DNA of 64,000 nucleotides from Campanula takesimana (Eukaryota > Streptophyta > Magnoliopsida > Asterales > Campanulaceae). This document shows, in pieces, positions 46,618 through 58,773 of the stretch (within the stretch, counting starts at the first letter, position 1; each line of letters starts with the position of its first letter). Both the position numbers and the translations under genes were made by a program. Location of the stretch: positions 1,674,001-1,738,000 of the forward strand of contig JAOWBW010000105.1 of the NCBI GenBank assembly GCA_026119855.1. The letters are read 5' to 3'. The notes beneath the pieces were generated by a model. It had not been told where the DNA came from. It did not search any database and saw only the letters and a program-made list of their open reading frames with translations.

Positions 46618-47330
46618 TTTCTTTCTAATACATTCTAGTAGTTATTTATTCAACTTGTTTAAACTGTTTCTTTTAGGCATATGTATAGCCAGTGAAGGCC
46701 TATCACCATTTTAATCCTTGGACTTTTTGTTTAAATTTCAATTTTCACCGCTCTTGTTTGTTTTAGCAGTTTCAACCGGTGTACTTTAAACACTGCTAAA
46801 AATACACACGAACTATTCCGACTGCGTAGCTATAGTAGAATCGTTAGAACTTTGAACTCCTAAAAGAACAAGAGTTGTTAAAACTGAAGTTTAAGTAAAG
46901 TACGATTGTTTAAAATGGGTATTAGAGTGAGGGAGTTGGAATGGAGGATCTCAGTTCATCAAGAATGTGTATGTAGAAACTTATACAGCACAGATCAATA
47001 TATAGACTTGATTCCACTGATACAACTAAAGTAAAAGGAGTCATATATCCCTTTATATACCACTAATTATCCAACGGCTACACATCAACACGATGTCAGC
47101 CATAATACTTCAAACTGTTGGATCACGTGGGATACACAAAAGTGGTACATGAAATTTGGACTAACAATGAGACAAGGGTGGGACGAGAGAGAGTAAAGCA
47201 TAATAACTCGGGAGCAAATTTTGCTTGCTCTGCTAATATAAATATCGCGCAAGTAGATCAATGTACAAACTACAACAATGGAGCACAGAAGATGAAAAAG
47301 TAAAATATAATTTCGTATTTGAATAACTTA
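46618..47330. other. Intergenic region between ARR and DUF1068 genes
   Basis: Convergent genes. No coding signal. Degenerate motifs resembling those at 40390-40535 (GGGATACACAAAAGTGGTAC) occur at about 47128. Confidence 0.4.
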
Positions 47331-50300
47331 TTATTCTCCTACCCAACCTAGCCCGCGAGCTCTTCTTTCCCACAAGCTAGTGACTTTCATTTCCTTTCTC
47401 ATTAATGCTTCCGCACGTTCTCTGGCGGATTCACAAGTTTCCGTGGCGGTATTACATTTTTCAGCCTCCATCTGATACTGGGAAGCCAACCTTCTTGCTT
47501 CTCCAAATGTGATGTTCATATGGTGCATGTGCTCTTCCCCTACAGTTTCTTGCAGTTTCAGTTCCTCTGTCAGTAAGTCAACAAATTGCTTCTCCATCTC
47601 TTCTTTCAGATCTGGATCATCCTTTCCACAATCTGCAATTAAAACCCCCACCAAAAAATCATACATAAACTGAAGAAAAGAACAAAATGACATTTATTGA
47701 CTGCGGGCGTCATGGTGGAAATGAACTCGTGCAAGAAAGTCGTGTACAACTTGCCTCTACGCACAAATGTATATCTAGAGAGCCTAAATGACATTACTAG
47801 AATGGGTGATGGCAAGAATATATTTACCCAATATTTTGAAAGGTTGAACTAAGACCATATAGGGCTGAGAAAATGCCATTTCAGAAAATTTAACTTTGTA
47901 AAGGAAGAATACTAACTGCAGGTACTTGAATGGGACAAAAAGCATAGTTTGAGCACCCAATTAGGACTTGTGCAGGCACATGTAGCATTATAGGACTATG
48001 AGCAAAGTTCAAGTACTAAAATCTGTTTAATTCCTTATTCTCATAGCAATTAACCCCCGAATGGGACACGACAAACTGCCACACCACTTCCAGAACATGC
48101 ATCTAATTACTGGGCTAAAATATCTCAAGTGGCTGATATACAAAGTAAGTTCTTTGCTTATTATAATAGAAAACTGCAGATTTCAATATAGCCCTTCCAC
48201 TGATTCTATGTTCAACAAACCGAATAGATGATGGCCATTTTAACTCTTAACTAGTCTCTACTGAAGAAATGACAAGTGATACCTGGAAAAAGATTCTAAA
48301 CAGATACAAACATACCACACCAGACTTATGGTGATACAATTGACAAATTGGAGACCAGTATGCAGTTGCAAAAGAATTTAATGCTGCTAATGAATATTAA
48401 AGGTCCAAATGTAATACGCACCACAAACTTCTTTTGTTTTAAACTTCCAATAAAACCCAATCAAGGGAAACGCGACAAAAACTTATATGGTGTGATTTCA
48501 CATTTAAAACCTTGACGAGCAAATGTGAACCTTTGACCACAAGGGAAGAAAAACCAAGTTATCTCGCATCATAAACGGGTAGGCAGGGTGATGGAAAACA
48601 CAAGGATAAGCAAGAAGCCTATTAAGTGTGAATATGTATATTGCCATAATACAGATGTGTCAAAAACTGATATCGAAAGAATAATAATGTACTCCCTCCG
48701 TCTCACTAAAAGATGCACTTTCGTTTTAGGCACGCTGATTAAGAAAATGTGTATGTCGTGTAAGTGTGTTGTCAGTGTGAAAAATAAAGTAGGAGAAATA
48801 AAGTGGGGGTAGGAAATAGTAAATGGATAGTTGTTGCGAGTATGCAAGTGTGTCCCATTCCCATTGAATAAAAAAATATTTCCATTTTGGGGAAGTGCAT
48901 TTTTAGTGGGTCACCCTTTTAGAAGAGCCAGAGCAATAAATTCATAAAAGGTAGAGTGAACGCTAACCTGTAACTGAGAGGTTGGCCAAACCTGCAAAAG
49001 GAAGGAAAAAACATAAGTTGGAAGAAGTTTTATCCAACTAAAACATACAGCTATATAAAGAACAGTCGGATGAGCAAGTTATCATCAACAAAGGGAGCCT
49101 TTCACTTTCATAACATTTTTAGAAACCAAATAAAGCGTCGCCAAAGATGAGATGCTACTAACAGGAAAAGAAAAAAGGCAACAAAGAAATTGCATAAAGC
49201 TAACGATACAAAATCATCAAGTGGAGGAATGGCTATCAATTTAATTTCACCATAAATATCCAATTAAATATGAGTTTATTTCCAGTGCCACAAATGAAGA
49301 GTACGAAGTTGTTCTTGGTATGCATGTCTTGTCTATAATCAGGAAAAACCTCAACAGAGTTGATACCTATTCCTGCAACCCCGGGGAGGGGGGGGGGGAT
49401 TTTGGTCCACTTCAAAATACAAGTTAATACTTGCATAATATCAACCATTTTCCATAATCAAGATTCTGTAAATGGAATAAGGTTTTGATTTAAGATGCGA
49501 TCCAAGTGAAAGTTTCAATAGCATTAATAGCTATACTTTCATCTCCTATAAGCTACTTAAGATCATCGCACGAAAACAAAACCTGGAAGGCAAATCAAGG
49601 GTACTTGGGGTTCAAATGCCTAAAAAAGGTTAAACTAAAAAAATTCAGAACAACTACTCCTTGGATTCCAGTTGGATTGACCCCTAATATCCGCGTAGCA
49701 TAACTACCCTCTAAGCACGAGTTACTGGTAAGAACCACACTAGATCCAGTTTAAATCCGTAAACTGAATAAGCAAACAGCTTAGTCAGACAGACAGGATG
49801 AGGTAAACATGTAGCTTGTTCAAACCCTACAAACATACCAATAGAAAGGAACTCGATAACAGATCTTGTTCAGGTAACACAAATTCCAACACACAAAACA
49901 CCAGATAACACAATCCCAAGCCAATATCTCAAAAGAGAAAAAACACAGAATCCACGAAAAATGGGATTTTTTGCCTTCACTTTGTTGCTCAAGGTAAGTG
50001 TAAGCTTGAACAACTATAATTCACTACCCTTTAAGAGAGAGGATGAGATAAAGTTAAATTGGAATTGGGTTTTCTCACAATCTAACTCCAATTCTTCAAG
50101 AAAACTATATTAGCAAACAAGTAAAACCATAAACATCAAAACACTGAAATCATTATCCTCTAAATTCACTCCAAATACAGAAATCAATCAAGCAAGATAA
50201 GCAGAAACGAATCGAAATTGAAGAGGGAACAAAAAAAATCGAACCAGGAGCAATCTTGAGAAGTGAAAGAGGAGGAGGGCAATCGCAAATGCAGGGAGAA

Positions 50301-50443
50301 CACGAGGGTGAATTAGAATTGTTCAAAGATAAACCCTTGTTCAACTTCCAATAAAGAGCCGGCCCGCAAACACAAAGAGCAGAGATCACGGCGAATACAA
50401 CCAAGCAACAGCGTATACAAGATGACCCAGATCGCCTTGTCAT
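47331..50443 (-). CDS. DUF1068 family membrane protein, 3 exons with a 24-nt microexon
   Basis: A plant-specific family of unknown biochemical role. Exons on the minus strand: 50443-50245, 48991-48968 and 47632-47331, joined in frame to 174 aa. The start MTRRSG (50443) was chosen over an in-frame ATG nine codons upstream because family members begin this way. Residues about 13-32 (CLVVFAVISALCVCGPALYW) form one hydrophobic segment, a signal anchor. A Cys/Pro-rich CSPCICDCPPPLSLLKIAPG follows. The microexon adds LANLSVT. The C-terminal half starts DCGKDDPDLKEEMEKQF, is strongly charged and probably coiled-coil, and ends SLWERRARGLGWVGE. Introns 1 (1253 bp) and 2 (1335 bp) are long for so small a gene; intron 2 carries a Stowaway-like MITE. 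No break was seen. Confidence 0.9.
48691..48920. mobile_element. Stowaway-like MITE in DUF1068 intron
   Basis: The left end TACTCCCTCCGTCTCACTAA is clear. The right side (TTTTTAGTGGGTCACCC) is decayed and the limit approximate. Confidence 0.55.
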
Positions 50444-50807
50444 CTCTATATTTCTTTCTATCAATATCAATGGAGTTAGTTATGGAGGTGGTCTGATACA
50501 AGATCTGAAGTGGAATGTTTACTGAGTACTACTGGATTTGATTTGAGTGAGTTCACGTTGAATGAAATGATTTGCTGCCTTTTCAACACCAATCTGGATT
50601 CTGGAACTCAAATTTAATCTAGTGTTTGGTTTATTCAGTCAAGTAAAATTAAGCAACCACCGACTCAAGGGAAACCCCTGGGGCTAGATGGGGACTTGGA
50701 GAGTACGACCGTTCCGAATGAGTGGCCCACCGGTAAAGCCAAGCTTCACAATTAGTGAATGCTAGGGTTCGATCTCTCCCCTCGCCTTCTTCTAGTAATG
50801 GACATCT

Positions 50808-50851
<44 letters not shown>

Positions 50852-51222
50852 GTGTATGTTGATTGTGCGCATAGGGGTTAGATGTTTGAAAGGGTGTGTT
50901 TACATAGGGAAAATTATAGACTCCGTAGGGTGAGTTTTATTGTAACACCACATATTGTGATATTAGTGAATATCTTGACTTGTTGAATGCATATTGTTTC
51001 TTCCCATGAGCATGGTATGGGACATGAGCTGCTCAGATACCGCAATTTTTACCAACACAAACACACCAAATAAATCTGTCACACTGCTCCAAAAAGAGCA
51101 ATTTATTAGCATAATTTGACAGTTGAAATTTAGAACATGAACTAACCCGACACATCTACCAATTGTTTTTGAAACTAATCTCGAGTTAATCCACATCTAG
51201 TACGGAGTATTAAGAAAATAAT
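50444..51222. other. Intergenic region with a possible SINE and a TA microsatellite
   Basis: Between the start of DUF1068 and the stop of the S28 gene, both on minus. The plus strand at about 50690-50855 has an A-box-like TGGCCCACCGG (about 50722) and a B-box-like GGGTTCGATCTC about 45 bp later, ending in (TA)n. This resembles a tRNA-derived SINE, but no target duplication was established. Confidence 0.4.
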
Positions 51223-54200
51223 TTATCCTTGTCGAAGATCCATATTATCCTCGCGAATCCACTTCTGAATGATCTCTATTTCTTGCCTCCTTTGCGTAAT
51301 CAACCAGTCTGGATCTTCTTTGGTCGCAGACCGAAGATCAACATGGTGTGCTCCTGTTAATTTACACAAACAACTAATTTTAAATCTTTACTGAAAAAAT
51401 CAACAGTAAATAGAACAATACTTATACCAGAAATAAAATATACCCTTTTCAGTCACCAGTGCAACGATGCTAGCTGAAATATTTCTCAGTACACTGCATA
51501 ATTGTGATAAAATCAAAGTTAAACTAATTTGTCACCAGAAAATTTAATGGCGAGATGACTAAATTTGCAGTGAAAATGAGAATATTCAGCACTTTATAGT
51601 CATAGCTAGCCCCATATGATTAAGTAAGAGTAGCAATCAACTGCAATCTTAAACCAAAAAATTAAATTAAATTAAATGAAACTGACCCGCCTCGACTCCA
51701 TGGATCTTGCATTCCATTAGAAAATATGATATTGCTACCTGACCTCTTGAGGACTTGCTCAATTCTCTGCAAAATCCTTAATCTTATTATCCCTTGCTTC
51801 TTTTCCAAGTACGAACAAAGGCAATATGTATATTTATGTATGTATGTATATATATATATGCATATGTTAATGTATATATGCATCTATTTATATACTCCCT
51901 CCATCCCACAGTAAGGAGCACAAAATTGGCCATGCAAGGGAAATAAAGTGAGGTAGGAGAGAGAAAGTAGGGAGAGAATAGTAAGTGAATAGTTGTTGTG
52001 AGTATGACAAGTGGGTCCTAGTGAATAAATAAGTACTTTAAAATTTATGTTTTGGTTAATGTGACTTATCACTGAGACACCCAACAAGAACATTTGTGCC
52101 TCTTGATATGGGACGGAGGGAGTATAAATATATATGAGGTGGAGTTTTGACCCTACCTTTCCCCCAAATTCAGTAGTGATCCAGTGAGGTCTGGGCCTGA
52201 CTCCATACTTTTTCTTGCAACTCTCCGCAAAGTTGTTGTAACTAAAAGAAGTTGGTGGAAACATGCCCTCTTTGGAGCATTCCATGGGCATTACCATCTC
52301 CGTACATGCCTGAAAGTTATTTCCATTTATTATGAAGTCGTGAACCGAATAAATTACTCCTCCGTCTCTAAACGAGTCTCCATTTTCCAAAAACAAAATG
52401 TGTTCACGGCTCGGGAATAGATAGATTTACCTGCCAGTCCCAACCATTGAGGCCATGGGTATCAGCATTATCTTCTAAGTTGAAACATTTCTCAGTCTGT
52501 GAATAATTGTGATATAAGCTTGCAGCTGCAAAAACCTTACTAAGCTTGGTAGCTCCAGCAGAGAAACCATCTATGATCTTGCACATCTACACCAGAAAAA
52601 CTATTAATCCGACACGGCAATAAAAAAAAATATACTCCCTCCGTCCCACCGAAAATTGCAAAACTTACCAAAATGGGCGTCCCATAGAAATTGCACATTC
52701 CATAAATGGAAAGTTTTTAATACTTTTTAATTAGTGGGTCCCACTTCTCATACTCACATCCACTAACCCACTAACTATTCTCTACCCCACTTTCTCTCTC
52801 CCACTCAACTATCAACACTCACAACACATCACCTTTTTCACTTTTCCCTTAATTCTTGTGCCATGATTTTTTTTTGCAATTTTCGGCGGGACGGAGGGAG
52901 TATAGATTTTTTATTTTATTTTTTAGGGAATTTGGATTGCAAATATAATTAGCCAGCACCTCTTGAACAGGATAGGCAGGAAGTGGCTTCATAAAATTGG
53001 CTTTCATAGGGTAATTAACCATGGCCGTGTACACAAAAGCCGTCCATAGCCAGTTATGAACCGAATAGATTGATTTAAGGTTCCTGAAATTGGAGGAGGA
53101 CAGCATTTACGCAAATCTCATAGGACATTTAAAAAAAAAAAAAAAAAGAGCTGGTGACAAAGCATGCAAATATTACTTGCAAGTTCTGAAATTCTTGCTC
53201 AATTCAGCTAGCCCTTCTTTACGAGTCGATAGAGCATCTAGTTCTTTCCAGCTCCCCTTAATCACATTGTAGCAATTCAAGCTTGCATCCTGTCCAGCAT
53301 TGTCAACTCTCAAAATTAGCATAGAAACTATGATTGAAAGATTCGGTTTTTAGCTGCTTTCGTAGTGACAATTAAGAGGAATTATTGCCATATAGTTGTA
53401 TAATGAGAAATTTAATGCTCCAATCTGTCCCATAACTAATCATAATAAATGCCGCACATTCCCTTCTGGTATGTCCCAAAACACATACCGCCTTTCCAAA
53501 TAAGGAAATAGACTTGGTGCAATTTTACCATAAGTACAAGCAATGCACAAATAAGTAAAGCAAACTCCTTTTTTAAAAAAAGGTTGACAAGTCAAATGCG
53601 ATATTTATTTTGGGACGGAAGGACTATGTGTTTAGTTACCTTGTAGTCCTGGGAAACAGCATCATAAAAGCTAGACCATGGAGTTATGTCATCAAACTGC
53701 AAAATTGGGGCTGAAGATGCCAACGCTCCAAGTGCTATGTGTGGGTATTTTAGTCTAAACCAGGCAGCCAACACTGAAAATAAAATAAATAGATATCGAG
53801 TAAAAGAATGTCGTAGACTACTTGGCTTCCCCTTCACTCACATTTCATTCAAGTTTTCTAAATGCACCAACAGACGAATGTCACATAACAAAATTTCACT
53901 CGTTGACTATTCACAAAAGAGGAAACTGACTGAAAAAATAACAGGAAATATCCCACTCCGTCATAAAAAGCCCAATGCACGAAATTACAATAGTACGATA
54001 TTGTGACTATTGCCCACTCCATAAATAGCAATCATTTGGAATAAATGCACATACGAAATCCAATTATCTTCTGAAAAAATAAATGCCAATTCCAAATCCA
54101 TCTCAGTCAAGACAATGTATTGTCTTGCCAAACTGTGTACCATCCTTATAAAACTTAATAAATTAATTCATTGACTTCAACTGATTAATCCAACTCCGCA

Positions 54201-54886
54201 AAAATTTAAATGGGAAAGAAGAAGGATTGACTTACTTCCTCCATAAGAACCGCCAAACACAATGACAGGTGATGCTTCAGAAGAAAGATTGTGCTTCAAA
54301 CTCGTAATTAAAACAGCAAAATCAGCCAATGCTTGCTGTGAAGTCAAGTACCCCAATGTCTTGGCCGATTTGTAAGACTCTTTCCCAAATGGCATTGATT
54401 CTCCATAGTATCTGTGCTGGAAAATACACATGCAAATCAAAACCATTACCCATCTCAGTACCCTTACTCATAATTCAACCAATTTTTTTTAAAAAAAGAG
54501 AGAGAGAGTACTTCAATAAAGACCAGGAGAGCATGGAACTCAGGGGCAATGTCAAGCATAAAGCCAGTATTGGCTGCAAACCAGTCAATATCTCCTTCAT
54601 TGCCAGTATAGACAAAGATGGGGCCTCCTTTGTGCCAGTAATGGTTGTTTACGAGATACTTTTGGTAGAAAATTTTGTAGCTCTTTGGTTGGAAATTAAA
54701 ATGGTCTAAAACCTGAGGAAAATAATGGGATTTATAGGGTATTTTAGGCTTCACAGCCTTGGACTTGATCAGTTGTTCATAATAAGAAGATTGATAGCTT
54801 GATCCTGGAAAAATTACTCCCACTGATTCTGTTGATGTTGCACAAATCATCAAAACAAACAAGAAGATAAGAGATGGAGCCATCAA
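51223..54886 (-). CDS. Serine carboxypeptidase S28 (lysosomal Pro-X carboxypeptidase-like), 10 exons
   Basis: A predicted secreted or vacuolar peptidase of family S28, which removes residues after proline. Minus exons: 54886-54512, 54416-54236, 53773-53640, 53289-53177, 53083-52960, 52586-52431, 52309-52157, 51766-51687, 51493-51444 and 51353-51223. All junctions are GT-AG and in frame, giving 498 aa, the usual family length. Residues 1-21 form a signal peptide. HRYYGESMPFG follows at 126. The nucleophile is S182 in GGSYGG, the Asp is D433 in NGMQDPWSRGG, and the His is H458 in GAHHVDLR; the spacing (251 and 25 residues) equals that of human PRCP. Nothing is missing. Introns carry at least two intact Stowaway MITEs. 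The first two codons are both ATG; the upstream one is used. Confidence 0.93.
51895..52122. mobile_element. Stowaway-type MITE in S28 intron 7
   Basis: Left CTCCCTCCATCCCACAG and right GGGACGGAGGGAG are inverted, with outer TA. Confidence 0.85.
52635..52900. mobile_element. Stowaway-type MITE in S28 intron 5
   Basis: Left CTCCCTCCGTCCCACCGAAA and right TTTTCGGCGGGACGGAGGGA are inverted, with TA at both sides. It resembles the copy at 488-756. Confidence 0.9.
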
Positions 54887-56429
54887 ATGTTGTGTGTTGG
54901 AAAAGAAAAGAAGGCTGAATTTGATGTGGGGTGCTTAGCTAGTGAAATGAGCAGAGTGTTTTCATGGAAATCTGTTCTTTTTAGAAACTTTTATGTTTGG
55001 CATTATGTGAAACTCTATTACAAAGAACAAAGAAGGATGTGGATTGTAGTGTATCTCTCAATTAGCTTTTTGAGAAGGAGAATACATGGCACGAGAACCT
55101 CTGCCACATAGCTGCTAAGTGCCAGCTCAAGTTCAAATGGCGGTGTCTCGCTGATGACTTTTTGATTTGGAAGCTCTATAATATGGAACCTTTGATTTGG
55201 AAGCTCCCCGGGAAGCCATGTTTGGACTGCTCGATCACTCATTAAAGGTAGAATTGTCTTTTGACCAGTATCCTCCCACCAACAGGACCACCCGTTTCTT
55301 ATAATTTTACTTGCTAGTCAATCCTACTATGAACATGTATACTAGAAAAAAGAATTAAAAAAATCACTCCCTCTGTCCCATAATGGCATCCCCAAATGGA
55401 TGTCCGTTTTTGTTCTTGAAAGAACTAAAAAAAACTCCCTCGGTCCCATAATGGCATCCCAAAACGAATGTCAATTTTTGTTCTTGATCAAGACAAAAAT
55501 GGACATCCATTTGGAGACGGAGGTATAGCCCCTTGCGAGTATATAAACTTTTTTTTTGCTTCATGTCCGTATTAATAATTGAGGCAGGGTTGTGAGAACG
55601 TGATTTGGAGCCAACCTCTAACAATAATTCCAATTGGTACTGAGAAAGGCCAAACCTCAGAGGTACAGAAATGGGCAAGAGGGTTATCTAGAAAAGTTGT
55701 GATTGACACAATACAGAAACATGTAGGGACTAAAGGATGAGATTTTCCTAATAATTCAATCCTACTACAGTCCTACTCACATTCAACTTCTTTTGCCTTC
55801 CAAAAAGTGATAAATTTTTTGAACACATTCTCTAGTTCACTCCCTAACTTCAGTTATTTCATTATCAAATGGGAATTTAAGAAGCAACAGTTCATTTAAG
55901 TATCAAATTAAATCAAACCAAGCAATGGTAAAGAATAAATACCAAGAAATATAAGCAGAAAACAGGAGACTTCGAATCTTCAAACTGCAGTCACATTGGC
56001 AACCACTTTGGGCGGCTACAACCTTGCTTTGATGTTACGTCTTCTTCACAGGTAAGCAAGATCCACTGATACACGAAAACAAACGAGCAAGATTGATCAA
56101 CATCAAGGGCCACACCATCATCCTCAAAACAAATTTACTGCCCATTCAAATAAATGAATGACCGAAATTGCTATTGATCAAGAGTAGTTTCGGTCATTTA
56201 TTTCGGACCGGAGGGAGTATTACAAAGAAAAGATCAACAGACAACCCATTCAAATACAAACTTATATTTCATAGTTCACCAACACGGTCCAAACCCAAAA
56301 CCATAATGACCAAACTGTACAAGATTCACAATAAAGAAAACATCAAATACAAGTCTTTTAACAGTACTATGAAATCCTTATTTCTATATTTCTGGATGAA
56401 AACTACACATTCATAAAAGCTGCCACTCA
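54887..56429. other. S28 upstream region and TIL 3' flank
   Basis: No gene. It contains the S28 promoter (not resolvable to elements) and the lipocalin 3' UTR. A fold-back Stowaway-like unit lies at about 55370-55523: two CTCCCTCKGTCCCATAATGG ends in direct orientation and one inverted GGAGACGGAGGTA end. A fragment ending CCGGAGGGAGTA lies near 56210-56219. Confidence 0.4.
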
Positions 56430-58419
56430 TCATTTTCCAAGAAGTGATTTGAACCACCATATCCCTTTGGTATCCTTGGGTGCATCATCAGCCTCCGGTG
56501 GAGGATCCGCCTGTGGGGTCTTGTGAAGTTTACTCACATCATAACCTTCTTCTACTGCTTTCTGCACTACCGTATTATACACTTCCTCATCCATATGAGG
56601 TGTCCTGCATAGTATCTACAATAAAAAAAAAAAAAATCCAGCAAAGACAATCTTATCAGTGTTTATCCGAGCACAATACCTAGCAATTCCATATTCCAAA
56701 AACATATCAGCACTTAGTAGTTCAAGTTAGAGGGCCAGGGGAATTTTCAACCCTACAGATAAAACCTTGTCCTTTCCCCTAACCCTTCTTACGCAAATAA
56801 AATACTCCCTCCGTCCCAAAATGTTTTTCCCTCTTTTTTTAGATGTTAGTACGAAGGAACTTTGAGCAACAATTTTAGGTTGATTTAATTATCCTAATGA
56901 AAATATTAAACTATTTATCGATAGAATTGATAATAGTGTATCAATAACAAGTTTTATATTTTCATTAAGATAATTAAATTAAACCAAAATTATTACTCAA
57001 AGCTACTTTGTACTAACCTCAAAAAAAGAGCGAACAACACTTTGGTATTGAGGGAGTAGGTCGCTAGTCTAGGCAAATTATAATTCCATACTTTAATCTC
57101 CTTAATAATTCAAATCAAAGGCGTCAACTTTAGATCAACTTTAATCATCCATTCATACCCAAACAAGTCACATCAATATAATAGGCGAATTCATATTCCA
57201 TACTCTTTATAGCCCTAATAAACCACACCAAATGTTTGTAGTAGATATGCTTTAATTATCAATTCATACCCAAACAAGCAACATCAATATTCTAGGCAAA
57301 TTCAATGTCCATACTTTTCTCTCCCTAATAAACCACATCAAAGACCTAAAATCTAGACGAACCTTAATCATCAATTCATACCAAAAAAAAAAAAAATCAC
57401 TATTTAAGGCAAATTCAAAGTCTACTTTTCTCTCCCTAATAACCACATCAAAAACTTAAACGACCAACCTTACTCATCAATTCAATTATTTGTCAAGAAA
57501 AGTACAATTTCGTTATCGACCCACTTCTAGATAAAAATTGCAATCCATATAAACATACTCCCTCCATCCGTCCCATAACTATGTGGACATGTTTATATTT
57601 TGGGCATCCATTGATAAGTTACACTATCCTAAAATAGTAAAGAATCTTTACTATTCATCCCACTCATTCTATCTCATACTTTACTATTATACTCACAACA
57701 CCAATCAACCTACTATTCTATTCTCGGACCCACTTTCTCCCTCCTACTTCACTTTTCACACACAACACCAATCAACCTACTATTCTATTCTCGGACCCAC
57801 TTTCTCCCTCATACTTCACTTTTCACACTCAGAACAACTGCCCACCACTATTTATCCTTTAATTCCCATGCAAAACCCATTTTGTCCACATAATTATGGA
57901 ACGGAGGGAGTGCATGATACAATGTGCACTACCCAAAACAAAAAGACCACACAATCAAAGCAAACATAACAATCTATCACAGAACCACAAAAACAAATGA
58001 AGATAAACACACTAAAGAAAATATATAAATGAAGATTGGAGACATACCCAGAGGTAACTGCGTGACGGCTGGCCAATCAAAGCATACTGATAATCATCAT
58101 CAAGGTACAAAACCCAGTAATCCCCAACAACAGGAATGATGGGCAAAAATGGGGGAACATAAAATTTAACCTTGAGTTTAGCCTCATCACTATTAGGGTC
58201 AGCTTTATAAGCAGTCCCTTCAATAGAGCTTCGTTTGCCGCCGGACCAAGTCTCATTAAGGACATTGATTATGCCATCATCCCTCAAAGTGTAGGTCGCC
58301 CTCGTGTTTACCCCATCTTTCGGCTGGAATCTTGATGGGAATGAAGCAATTTCGTACCAACGGCCTTGGTATCTTTGAAGGTCTACACCCTTAACAACTT
58401 CCATTTCTTTCTTCGTCAT
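56430..58419 (-). CDS. TIL: Temperature-induced lipocalin (TIL), 2 exons
   Basis: A small membrane-associated lipocalin; plant TILs protect membranes against heat, cold and oxidative damage. Minus exons 58419-58048 and 56615-56430 join through GGG|GTATGT and an AG acceptor to give 185 aa, the usual length. The lipocalin signature GRWYEIASFPSRFQPKDG lies near residues 19-36; later landmarks are YKADPNSDEAKLKVKF and GDYWVLYLDDDYQYALIGQP. After the barrel, exon 2 adds ILCRTPHMDEEVYNTVVQKA and an acidic Pro-rich tail ending GIWWFKSLLGK. There is no signal peptide, as expected for TIL. The intron (1432 bp) holds two Stowaway MITEs and a tandem repeat. Two heat-shock-element-like dyads lie upstream. 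Confidence 0.94.
56805..57056. mobile_element. Stowaway-like MITE in TIL intron
   Basis: Left CTCCCTCCGTCCCAAAATGT and right TTTGGTATTGAGGGAG are inverted, with TA flanks. The right end is decayed. Confidence 0.7.
57068..57485. repeat. Tandem repeat, about 112-bp unit, four copies, in TIL intron
   Basis: GGCAAATTC-like anchors recur at about 57071, 57183, 57295 and 57407, each followed by CCATACTTT...TCTCCCTAATAA and ATCAATTCATACC. The last two copies are most alike. Confidence 0.75.
57558..57910. mobile_element. Stowaway-like MITE in TIL intron
   Basis: Left CTCCCTCCATCCGTCCCATA and right TTATGGAACGGAGGGAG are inverted. The interior has a roughly 62-bp direct duplication (CAATCAACCTACTATTCTAT twice). 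Confidence 0.75.
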
Positions 58420-58653
58420 TGTTTAGTGTGTGTTTGTGTGTGAATTGGGGGTTTTGAGATGAAATGTGGGGGTGTATTTGTAGGGTTTTGAATTGAGGAG
58501 GGGTAGGGGATAAGGGGGAGATGGAGGGGGCGTGTTGTGAAGCGTGAAAGGAAGGGAAAGGTTGATTTAAGGATAAAGGGGACGTGGAGAAATTTGGGCC
58601 TCAGAAGAAGGGGGCAGTCGACAGTCGACACCGTGAAAATGGTCACTGGATTA

Positions 58654-58685
58654 TTCTAGAATGCTGTAGAGGGGTAATTCTGGAA
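58654..58685 (-). promoter_or_regulatory. Two heat-shock-element-like dyads upstream of TIL
   Basis: TTCTAGAA (58654-58661) and TTCTGGAA (58678-58685) both fit the nTTCnnGAAn core. They lie about 235-265 bp before the TIL start codon. TIL genes are known to respond to heat. A full three-unit element is not present. Confidence 0.5.
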
Positions 58686-58773
58686 AAATGTAGTATCAAT
58701 ATGAACATTTTGTGTAGAAATGTGATTTTTTTTTTTTTTTTTTTTTAAAGAGGATCGATAGTGGTTCCCCACT

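Noticed and set aside
54329..54709. 126-aa plus-strand ORF
   Set aside because: Antisense shadow of S28 exons 1-2; the minus frame has signal peptide, catalytic motif and in-frame splice sites.
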